Of a stretch of 9,726 nt of DNA, positions 1 to 5,284 are shown piece by piece. The DNA comes from Candidatus Hodarchaeota archaeon (GTDB taxonomy: Archaea > Asgardarchaeota > Heimdallarchaeia > Hodarchaeales > Hodarchaeaceae), in the NCBI GenBank assembly GCA_016839665.1, contig JAEOTU010000192.1, positions 1-9,726 on the forward strand, read 5' to 3'. Under the pieces are notes generated by a model, which was not told the DNA's origin, searched no databases, and worked only from the letters and a program-made list of their open reading frames with translations. The position numbers and the translations under genes are program-made. How positions within the stretch are numbered: position 1 is the stretch's first letter; each line of letters begins with the position of its first letter.

Positions 1-348
1 AAACAACAATGAAAAGACAACCATCCATTTAGTTGGCGGTAGCCATGAAAGATCATGACCACGGCGATAAAAAAAGAGAAAGATAGCAATGAACGCGGGC
101 AAAAACACTCCTAGACTCTCTAACAAGGAAATATTAAGTTTCAAATAGGGTTCAATTTGGCTTATTCGGTTATAAATTACATAGGTATTTGTCGATAAAA
201 TAATCTGTTCTAGCGCAATTTGAGAGAAAGTCAAGGCTAATAAAAAGCAACATAAAATCAGAACTTCTTTGCGAAGCAAGAAGTCGAAATCCTTTGTTTT
301 CACTTCTGTTCCAGCTAATGCTTGAATGACTATAATCAATTGTTTCAA
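1..348 (-). CDS. Multi-pass membrane protein, N-terminal part (cut by left edge)
   Basis: I do not recognise the family. One minus-strand frame stays open from the window edge to position 354, where an in-frame stop (355-357) closes it, so this is the N-terminal 116 codons of a longer gene. From a TTG at 348, a mildly hydrophobic start (KQLIIVIQALAG) is followed by a charged stretch. Two likely membrane helices come next, about residues 28-46 (EVLILCCFLLALTFSQIAL) and 78-94 (SLGVFLPAFIAIFLFFY). The second is followed by positive charges (YRRGH) and a Trp/Pro-rich turn (SWLPPTKW), and a third helix begins at the edge. There is no ATG in frame. TTG at 348, TTG at 339 and GTG at 303 are the start candidates, and none has a convincing ribosome site. 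It is divergent from the phosphatase gene. Coding status is likely because of the long open frame and hydrophobic-segment pattern. Confidence 0.55.
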   Translation of the reverse strand, partial: MKQLIIVIQALAGTEVKTKDFDFLLRKEVLILCCFLLALTFSQIALEQIILSTNTYVIYNRISQIEPYLKLNISLLESLGVFLPAFIAIFLFFYRRGHDLSWLPPTKWMVVFSLLF

Positions 349-627
349 GCTTGTTTAATACTTTTTTCTTTACATGCAGGTTTTTCTAATATTACCGAGA
401 TCTCAATTTTCTGCTTTGATTTTTCTATAACATATCCATTTTCCAAATCATCAACAAATTTTTATAGCAGCATATTAATTATTTCTGTACTAATCCTGTA
501 GAAAAACATTCAGTTATTCTCAGTGGATAATATTCATGAAAAAAAGTTACTAACAGCTTTGATATATTATAACATTGTTTTAAACTTGGAAAAATGACTT
601 TACTGAAAAGAAAAAAGAGGTTAGAAA
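349..627. promoter_or_regulatory. Divergent AT-rich intergenic region with TATA-like elements
   Basis: No gene is visible in these 279 bases. The region is very AT-rich and separates the divergent membrane-protein and phosphatase genes, so both promoters should lie here. On the plus strand GATATATTATAAC (561-573) is a good archaeal TATA candidate, which would place transcription start near 590-596 and give a leader of about 35 bases for the phosphatase. On the minus strand GCTATAAAAATTTG (complement of about 456-469) is TATA-like, but it sits over 100 bases from the presumed start at 348. A short palindrome GAGATCTC lies near 398-405. Confidence 0.4.
563..572 (+). promoter_or_regulatory. Putative TATA box for the phosphatase gene
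   Basis: TATATTATAA lies 56-65 bases upstream of the TTG start at 628. Archaeal transcription normally starts about 25 bases downstream of the TATA centre, which would leave a short leader carrying the AGAGGTT ribosome site at 616-622. This is inferred from sequence resemblance and spacing only. Confidence 0.4.
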
Positions 628-1056
628 TTGTTCCTCTACTGGATTGATAAAAAAAGGCTGGCTGGATCTAGTGAACCCCTTTTAGAAGATTTTCCTTTTC
701 TTAAGGCTATTGAATGGGGAGGAATGGTTTGTCTTCAGGACACTTCGACCTCAGAGGATGTAGCTGCTCTTTTAGCAGTACCTTTTTTACATCTACCAAT
801 TGAGGATTTTTCAGTTCCTACTGAGACTGATTTGGAGATATTGTTTGAATTTTTTAGCGAGTCTCAAAAGGAAAATCCCGATTTACCAATATTAATTCAC
901 TGTACTGCTGGGCATGGGCGTACAGGTACCATTTTAGCCGCCTTATTAACAGTATTTGACCATATAAACCCTGAGGACGCTATCAAACAAGTAAGGGCCG
1001 TGAATCCCCTCGCGATAGAAACTGAAGAGCAAGAAGAGTTTATTAGAAGTCTATAA
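628..1056 (+). CDS. Cysteine-based protein tyrosine / dual-specificity phosphatase
   Basis: A compact 142-residue phosphatase expected to dephosphorylate phosphotyrosine or phosphoserine/threonine in cytosolic proteins. The signature P-loop HCTAGHGRTG spans residues 91-100, with nucleophile Cys92 and phosphate-binding Arg98 (CX5R). Asp60 in PIEDFSVPT is well placed as the general acid. The opening FYWID-type segment followed by LAGSSEP resembles the small archaeal and DUSP23-like phosphatases, and the tail AIETEEQEEFI is typical of the family. Length matches these stand-alone archaeal enzymes. The start is a TTG. It is supported by AGAGGTT six to seven bases upstream and by the absence of any in-frame ATG before residue 33. 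The last 14 bases overlap the tail of the convergent M20 peptidase gene. No signal peptide or membrane segment is seen. Substrate is unknown, and an RNA 5'-triphosphatase-like role is an alternative in this superfamily. Confidence 0.9.
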   Translation: MFLYWIDKKRLAGSSEPLLEDFPFLKAIEWGGMVCLQDTSTSEDVAALLAVPFLHLPIEDFSVPTETDLEILFEFFSESQKENPDLPILIHCTAGHGRTGTILAALLTVFDHINPEDAIKQVRAVNPLAIETEEQEEFIRSL

Positions 1057-2176
1057 CGTTGCTTAAGAATTCCGATAGAACTACTTCTGCTTCTAGAACC
1101 TCTGCGATCGAAACCCTTTCATTCGCAACATGAATAGCTTTCGGGTCACCAGGACCATATATTACAAAAGGAACATCTCTTACTCCAGGTGAAACTAATA
1201 CTGCGGCATCTGTTCCATAATTTAACCCGATATTTATAGTTCGTTGTGCAGTTTTCATGAATTCTTGAACAAGCGGATTATCAGGTGATGAAGAAATAGA
1301 TGCCATGATTTGATAGGGGGTACCTTCAAATCGTGCTGGGCTTGATTTAGAATAATTTTGAACCACTTTGGCAACCTCTTCTGCATACTCTTCTGGAATT
1401 ATTGGAGGAACAAGTCGATAATCACAGTGGGCCTCTGCTTTCTCTGGTACTACGTTTGCTGATTTACCTCCTTCAAATTTTCCGATATTCAAAGTGCTTT
1501 TTCCTAATATTGGATGAATTGTTGGAGGAATTGCGTCTTTTAGTATTGGAAAAAGCTTCATAAGTGCTTCGATCGCATTAATTCCTTTTTCTGGGGTTGA
1601 ACCATGAGCTGCCTTACCAAAAGACTGGATATTGTACCAAAGAACTCCTTTCTCAGCAATTCCAACCTTCAATGCTGTAGGTTCAGTCACAATAAGAAAT
1701 TTTGCTTTATCCATAATTCCTAGCTTCATTGCTGCTTTAGCTCCACCAAGACCAACCTCCTCATCAGATGTTCCAAGAAATACTATCTGGAAATCAAATT
1801 TATCTGGATTCGCAGAATCATTCAGTGATTTGAGGGCTCCCAAGCAAGCTGCAACCCCAGCTTTCATATCAGCGGAGCCTCGCCCATAAATATACCCCGC
1901 TTTCTCTTCGGCACCAAAAGGATCATACCTCCAATTGTCCAAGTTACCAACAGGTACTGTATCAAGATGGCCACACATCACTATTGATTTTGCTGCATTT
2001 CCCACAGTCAGAATGATATTACCTTGATTCTTTTCATACCATTGGGTTTGTATGGATTGGATTCCATTTCTCTCAGCCCAATGCTCTATCCATTCAATAC
2101 TGTTCCGAGTATTACCTGGTGGATTTTCAGAGTTTAATCTAATTAATTCTTTTAGAATCGTTAAACATTCCGACAC
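1043..2176 (-). CDS. M20-family metallopeptidase/deacylase (ArgE/DapE/carboxypeptidase G2-like)
   Basis: A 377-residue di-zinc hydrolase of the ArgE/DapE/CPG2 group, which removes acyl groups from amino acids or cleaves short peptides. Metal and catalytic residues are complete: His70 and Asp72 (MCGHLDTVP), Asp103 (YGRGSADMKAG, bridging ligand), Glu139-Glu140 (GTSDEEVG, catalytic base and ligand), Glu165 (VTEPT) and His349 (KAIHVANE). The lid/dimerisation domain, about residues 170-290, carries GKAAHGSTPEKG with His191. Length is normal. The start is GTG, decided by a strong GGAGGGTG ribosome site at 2181-2188, four bases upstream and overlapping the stop of the zinc-ribbon gene, so the two are translated from one operon message. 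The substrate cannot be assigned: acetylornithine, succinyl-diaminopimelate or dipeptides are all possible, and no arginine or lysine biosynthesis gene lies nearby. The tail overlaps the phosphatase gene by 14 bases. Confidence 0.93.
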   Translation of the reverse strand: MSECLTILKELIRLNSENPPGNTRNSIEWIEHWAERNGIQSIQTQWYEKNQGNIILTVGNAAKSIVMCGHLDTVPVGNLDNWRYDPFGAEEKAGYIYGRGSADMKAGVAACLGALKSLNDSANPDKFDFQIVFLGTSDEEVGLGGAKAAMKLGIMDKAKFLIVTEPTALKVGIAEKGVLWYNIQSFGKAAHGSTPEKGINAIEALMKLFPILKDAIPPTIHPILGKSTLNIGKFEGGKSANVVPEKAEAHCDYRLVPPIIPEEYAEEVAKVVQNYSKSSPARFEGTPYQIMASISSSPDNPLVQEFMKTAQRTINIGLNYGTDAAVLVSPGVRDVPFVIYGPGDPKAIHVANERVSIAEVLEAEVVLSEFLSNVIDF

Positions 2177-2179
2177 AGA

Positions 2180-2449
2180 TCACCCTCCTGAAGAGGAGTT
2201 TGTCTCGATTACTGAATCTAGCTTTTCATATTCACTTCGTTCTATTTCAGCAAAAATAGTTCCTTTATATCCGCACTTGCTGCATGAATAATATGGTGGA
2301 GATAAGAATCCTAGAAAAACATTGGGGATGACTTCAAGACTGTTTGCCAAGCAAATTGGACATACTTTGACCACGTCTTGAGATGGTCCTCGACGGATAA
2401 ATTTCCGAATTTCACTAAATGACCTAAAGAATTGACGCATTCTTTTCAC
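2180..2449 (-). CDS. Small zinc-ribbon protein with basic amphipathic N-terminus
   Basis: An 89-residue protein with one predicted zinc ribbon: CPIC at residues 30-33 and CSKCGYKG at 55-62, about 24 residues apart. The first 20 residues are rich in Arg/Lys and Phe with helical periodicity (MKRMRQFFRSF..IRKFIRR), suggesting an amphipathic helix that could bind nucleic acid or a membrane surface. The C-terminus is acidic and ends in a Ser/Gly tail. I do not recognise a defined family; similar short CPxC...CxxCGYxG proteins are common in archaea with no known role. The start GTG at 2449 has no ribosome site, but a TATA box is centred 27 bases upstream, so the message may be leaderless. An internal ATG at 2440 is the alternative start. 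It lies three bases upstream of the M20 gene and contains that gene's ribosome site, so they are co-transcribed. Confidence 0.78.
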   Translation of the reverse strand: MKRMRQFFRSFSEIRKFIRRGPSQDVVKVCPICLANSLEVIPNVFLGFLSPPYYSCSKCGYKGTIFAEIERSEYEKLDSVIETNSSSGG

Positions 2450-2471
2450 TCGGGATTTGAAAGTAAAATTT

Positions 2472-2480
2472 TTTATATTT
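2472..2480 (-). promoter_or_regulatory. Putative TATA box of the zinc-ribbon/M20 operon
   Basis: On the minus strand this reads AAATATAAA, centred about 27 bases before the GTG at 2449. At that distance archaeal RNA polymerase would start at or next to the start codon, which explains the absence of a ribosome site there. Confidence 0.45.
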
Positions 2481-2493
2481 TCAGATTAAAAGA

Positions 2494-2510
2494 AGATTTA
2501 TTATAAATCT
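2494..2510. promoter_or_regulatory. 17-base perfect dyad between zinc-ribbon operon and GTPase gene
   Basis: AGATTTAT-T-ATAAATCT has eight perfectly paired bases on each side of one central T. It lies 44 bases upstream of the zinc-ribbon start and just behind that gene's TATA box, and about 190 bases upstream of the GTPase. It could be a repressor or activator operator. Because it contains a TATA-like core on both strands, it could instead be an alternative TATA element that is symmetrical by chance. Confidence 0.35.
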
Positions 2511-2702
2511 AACCTTGAGTACAAATAAAAAGCGATAAAAAACAGTATTTGGAAAAGAAGAGTATACTAGTAAAATGCCTAGAGTGATACGTATTCAGAA
2601 GTCGTAAAGTATTATTACTTCCTTAATAAGTGGAGTAAGTGATCCAAAAACCGTCACACTTGGTTCCTATACCAGAGTACTAGTTCCAACCGTTGATTTG
2701 AT

Positions 2703-3260
2703 ATGTCACAAATGAAATATAACTTCCTAGCAAAGATCCTTCTGTTAGGGGAATACCGGGTAGGAAAATCATCGATGGTATTGAGATATGTTGAAGATCG
2801 ATTTCCTGGAGATTATATCGCAACAATTGGCGCCAATTTCTTGGTCAAATCTGTGAATCTTCTTTTTAAAGGGGAAGAATATAAATGTGGTCTTCAAATT
2901 TGGGATATCGGAGGACATGCACGTTCCTCGGAGGTAGGTCGGATATTTTTTCAAGGAGTTACTGGAGCTATCTTGGTCTATGATCTAACAAGGAAAGAAA
3001 CACTCGAGAAAATCCCGTTGTGGGTAGAACGATTGAAAAAAAGTTCACCTGAAGCAAGACTGTACTTAGTAGGGAATAAGAATGATTTAGTTGATGAACG
3101 TAAAACAACAAAGGAAGAAGGACAGAAGGTTAAAGATCAGCTTAACATGGAAAGTTTCATCGAAACAAGCGCAAAAACAGGTGACCACATCCAAGAAACC
3201 TTTGAAAATATGGCCAGACTTCTTGTAGAAAGCCTTCCTCGTAAAAATGGGGAGAATTAA
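2703..3260 (+). CDS. Ras/Rab-like small GTPase
   Basis: A 185-residue single-domain GTPase of the Ras superfamily. All G motifs are visible. G1 is GEYRVGKSS (residues 16-24, Lys22 and Ser23). The switch I threonine is Thr41 in ATIGANF, very like Rab TIG.DF. G3 is WDIGGH (67-72), G4 is NKND (125-128) and G5 is ETSAK (154-158). The position equivalent to catalytic Gln61 of Ras is His72, and the usual WDTAGQ is changed to WDIGGH, so GTP hydrolysis or GAP dependence may differ. There is no C-terminal cysteine for prenylation (the tail is LPRKNGEN) and no N-terminal glycine at residue 2. Ras/Rab-like expansions are a hallmark of Asgard archaea, hence the taxonomic inference. The start ATG lacks a ribosome site, and ATG at 2712 (residue 4) is an alternative. 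The gene converges on the small gene at 3283-3642. Confidence 0.93.
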   Translation: MSQMKYNFLAKILLLGEYRVGKSSMVLRYVEDRFPGDYIATIGANFLVKSVNLLFKGEEYKCGLQIWDIGGHARSSEVGRIFFQGVTGAILVYDLTRKETLEKIPLWVERLKKSSPEARLYLVGNKNDLVDERKTTKEEGQKVKDQLNMESFIETSAKTGDHIQETFENMARLLVESLPRKNGEN

Positions 3261-3276
3261 ACCGCATTAGTCAATA

Positions 3277-3284
3277 TTTTTTTT
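3277..3284 (+). terminator. Oligo-T terminator after the GTPase gene
   Basis: A run of eight T on the plus strand begins 16 bases after the GTPase stop. Archaeal termination typically occurs at such oligo-T tracts without a strong hairpin. The run ends at the stop codon of the convergent gene. Confidence 0.5.
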
Positions 3285-3642
3285 AGGCGGCTATCGTCAT
3301 TAAGTCCCTAAGAGAACCTATATTTTTCAGCTGAGCTTTGTAGAGACCCACTTCCTCGGAAGAAATTTCATTTTCGGTCCTTAAAAAATCAAGAATGTCA
3401 AAAAACATACTCTTTGCACTAGTGAAATTTGTGTTTGCTTCTGGAAGGGAAGAGAATGCAAATGTTAATTTATCTGAGATAGTAGCATCATCAACATTTA
3501 ATGCATTTCTAACGGTTTGAACATAGATTTGATCCTCAGAAATACCTCGGGCAATTTCGATTCTCTTCTTTGCTTCTCGTGAGGCATCATGAGTAAGCTC
3601 TGGGACGAATAAGCGCTTAAAGAATCGAACAAAACGATTCAT
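3283..3642 (-). CDS. Small protein of unknown function with amphipathic N-terminus
   Basis: A 119-residue protein that I do not recognise. It starts with a strongly basic and aromatic segment (MNRFVRFFKRLF) whose hydrophobic residues 4, 5, 7, 8, 11 and 12 alternate with Arg/Lys in a helical pattern. This is the signature of a surface-seeking amphipathic helix rather than a transmembrane one. Residues 20-110 look wholly helical, with charged heptad-like stretches, and there are no cysteines or evident catalytic motifs. Coding status is supported by an ATG preceded by AAGGT about eight bases upstream and by the lack of a competing frame. It is convergent with the GTPase 22 bases away, and divergent from the V4R gene across a long gap. 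A role as a GTPase partner is conceivable from position only. Confidence 0.72.
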   Translation of the reverse strand: MNRFVRFFKRLFVPELTHDASREAKKRIEIARGISEDQIYVQTVRNALNVDDATISDKLTFAFSSLPEANTNFTSAKSMFFDILDFLRTENEISSEEVGLYKAQLKNIGSLRDLMTIAA

Positions 3643-3757
3643 GGTTGTTACCTTATCTCAAAGAGTATGCATGATTCTAATTCAATAAGACTTTTGTATC
3701 TAATCAAGTCAAATGTTTTTCTATAATGAAACCGTAGTGTAATATGTTTGTCAATTG

Positions 3758-3769
3758 ATAAGATCTTAT
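3758..3769. promoter_or_regulatory. 12-base perfect palindrome, possible operator
   Basis: ATAAGATCTTAT is self-complementary over its full length and lies in the divergent gap between the genes at 3283-3642 and 4070-5113. Its right end overlaps the second copy of the ATGTTTTCTATAAT repeat. Binding by a dimeric regulator is plausible, but chance in AT-rich DNA cannot be excluded. Confidence 0.3.
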
Positions 3770-3909
3770 GTTTTCTATAATTTAATTCTTGTTATATCAG
3801 CAGGGTAGTATGTTAAGAATATTACATCAAAGAATGATTTGTTTTAGGGAGATTGTTTTGAAAAACATAAGTAAAAAAGGTAAAGCAAAGCAATAATGTA
3901 AAGCAATAA

Positions 3910-3917
3910 TTATATAA
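3910..3917 (+). promoter_or_regulatory. Putative TATA box upstream of the V4R gene
   Basis: TTATATAA matches the archaeal TATA consensus well and would start transcription near 3938-3942. That gives either a leader of about 130 bases for the V4R gene or a separate short RNA ending at the T-run at 4009-4015. Confidence 0.45.
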
Positions 3918-4069
3918 GTATGGCTGCTCTTTGTATATTCAAGTAATAGGATACCATCAAGAGAAACAAGCGGTTGAAAGTATCAACTACTGAAAAAATG
4001 TTTTGTTGTTTTTTTAAAAGACGATTACCTTAATTAAACTTCTTGTGTGAATAAGAAGAGGCTATAAGA

Positions 4070-5113
4070 ATGTCAGAATCACGTTCAACCCATTCTGAAG
4101 CGATTGCGGGGGTAAGAATTAAACGATTCCTGACTATGACAGTAATGACATTAGCTACTGAATTATTGGATCGATCTGACTCTGCTGAGACCAAGAAATT
4201 AATTGAAACTATGATTACCGACTTAGTGAAATCAAATTTCACTTTAACATCCTCTGATAATACGTTAACTCAAACAAAGCTCTTTCTGGGTTCATTAGGT
4301 TTTTCTCCCTGTGAGGTGGAATGGGCTGAGGATGTTCGGTTGGGAAAAGTTCTTTTAGGAAAGGGTCGAATTTGGAAAGCCACGACCCATAAAGATTCAG
4401 AGTTAATCAAACTTCTTTTATTGGCGATCGTCAAAGGACTCGGATATTCATTTATCAACTCCAATGTTGAAGTTGCTTTTCTGGAAAATGAGCTTCTTCC
4501 ACCTCGGTTTGCTTATGAAATCCAGTTTCGAGCAGCTGAGGACGTTTTTGCTGAAACAATTCAACCAACTAAAGAAAAAACAGAGGTCTTACTCTCCGCA
4601 GGATCCTTACTTGAACCAATTCTGGGTAGAGGGATTAACATTCAAGAAGCCACTCGGTTTTTAATAGAAGGAACACAAACAGTTGTTGAGGAATTCGAAC
4701 CTAGTCTATTAGAGCGAAAAGATATTGAAGATTATCCACTTAAATTGATTGAAATTCTGTATCTAAAGTTTCAAGAAGATGAAAGGCTAGAAACTATCGC
4801 TAATCAGATTGGTAGTTTAATGGTCAAAGGGATAAGACAAACATTTCCTCGGCTAAAGAACCATCAACTTCTCAAAGGAATTGGTCTTCTCCCTACAGAT
4901 GAAATTGACGAGTTATTATTCTATGGGAGTGTTGACATTTGTGGGACAGAAAAACGAGGTAAGAACATTAGTTTTTGTCGTTTTTTAGGACACATTTGGG
5001 GTGGTTTTGCTTCTGAAGTTTTGGGCAAGAATTTTCAGATGACTGAAGATCCACTTTGTGCTACAAGTACTGGAACCAAATGTATTTTCACACTTGAAGA
5101 AGTAGTTTCTTAA
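4070..5113 (+). CDS. V4R-domain (4-vinyl reductase-like) ligand/metal-binding protein
   Basis: A 347-residue soluble protein. The C-terminal domain, about residues 280-343, has the V4R pattern: YGSVDICG, then FCRFLGHIWGGF, then EDPLC, then GTKCIFTLEE. Cys303, Glu327, Cys330 and Cys338 reproduce the Glu-x2-Cys-x7-Cys spacing I recall for the zinc site of V4R sensor domains of the MopR/DmpR type, with a further upstream Cys. V4R domains bind small hydrophobic ligands and belong to the same structural superfamily as TRAPP/Bet3 subunits. The first half, about residues 55-155, looks like a second, degenerate copy without the cysteines (LLLLAIVKGLGYSF...FLENELLPPRFAYEIQF). A helical linker, about residues 165-265, joins them. 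There is no DNA-binding or catalytic domain, so it may be a sensor or adaptor. The ATG start has GAGG at 4058-4061 eight bases upstream. Family call is good, function unknown. Confidence 0.78.
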   Translation: MSESRSTHSEAIAGVRIKRFLTMTVMTLATELLDRSDSAETKKLIETMITDLVKSNFTLTSSDNTLTQTKLFLGSLGFSPCEVEWAEDVRLGKVLLGKGRIWKATTHKDSELIKLLLLAIVKGLGYSFINSNVEVAFLENELLPPRFAYEIQFRAAEDVFAETIQPTKEKTEVLLSAGSLLEPILGRGINIQEATRFLIEGTQTVVEEFEPSLLERKDIEDYPLKLIEILYLKFQEDERLETIANQIGSLMVKGIRQTFPRLKNHQLLKGIGLLPTDEIDELLFYGSVDICGTEKRGKNISFCRFLGHIWGGFASEVLGKNFQMTEDPLCATSTGTKCIFTLEEVVS

Positions 5114-5163
5114 GAGAGTCCTTTAAAAAAGAAAAACTATCTCGACATCTATTTGTATAAGTA

Positions 5164-5185
5164 AATTAAAAGCTTTAAAAGGAGG
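5164..5185 (+). repeat. 22-base intergenic element, copy 1
   Basis: The element reads AATTAAAA, G, CTT, T, AAAAGGAGG in order, and matches 6992-7013 at 20 of 22 positions. It ends in a perfect GGAGG but has no start codon at normal ribosome-site spacing; the adjacent ATG at 5187 opens only a six-codon frame. It could be a promoter or regulator-binding element rather than a ribosome site. Confidence 0.4.
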
Positions 5186-5224
5186 GATGATAACACTTAG
5201 AAGATAAAGTAAAACTGCTCTTGC

Positions 5225-5239
5225 ATTGTTATAAACAAT
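5225..5239 (+). promoter_or_regulatory. TATA box within an inverted repeat, TFS-like gene promoter
   Basis: ATTGTT-ATA-AACAAT is a perfect 6-base inverted repeat centred on the TATA core TTATAAA (5229-5235). The predicted transcription start near 5257 leaves a leader of about 28 bases. A protein bound to this dyad would block TBP, so repression is possible. Confidence 0.5.
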
Positions 5240-5284
5240 TGAAAGACGGATTTTAATAGAGTTTTCTGGCTAAATGTGAGAAAA

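Larger units (their letters stand above)
3643..4069. promoter_or_regulatory. 427-base intergenic region with palindrome, direct repeats, TATA and T-run
   Basis: No protein gene is evident. The region holds a perfect 12-base palindrome (3758-3769) and a direct repeat ATGTTTT(T)CTATAAT at 3713-3727 and 3768-3781. It also holds a second short repeat built on GTAAAGCAATAAT (3880-3897 with an internal insertion, then 3898-3910). A good plus-strand TATA box, TTATATAA, lies at 3910-3917. A seven-T run lies at 4009-4015, and TTAATTAA follows at 4030-4037 close to the V4R start. The TATA box and T-run together could delimit a short transcript; see the findings. Confidence 0.45.
5114..5284 (+). promoter_or_regulatory. 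Intergenic region upstream of the TFS-like gene
   Basis: The 171 bases between the V4R and TFS-like genes contain the first copy of a repeated 22-base element (5164-5185) and a TATA box embedded in an inverted repeat (5225-5239). There is no clear oligo-T terminator after the V4R gene, so read-through into the TFS-like gene is possible. Confidence 0.4.

Noticed and set aside
1632..1889. Plus-strand open frame inside the M20 gene
   Set aside because: It is antisense to a gene with complete catalytic motifs, its translation has no family features, and there is no ribosome site.
2615..2638. Hairpin TTACTTCC / GGAGTAA, possibly an RNA element or tRNA remnant upstream of the GTPase
   Set aside because: Seven pairs with a bulge and no supporting structure around it; no tRNA arms or terminator follow.
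2559..2685. Similar strings AGTATACTAGT (2561-2571) and AGAGTACTAGTT (2674-2685) in the GTPase upstream region
   Set aside because: The match is short and gapped, with different flanks. I consider it chance in AT-rich DNA.
5177..5207. GGAGG core followed by ATG at 5187, possible small gene
   Set aside because: The frame has only six codons before a stop, and the ATG directly abuts the GGAGG, with none of the usual spacing. Reported as a repeated element instead.
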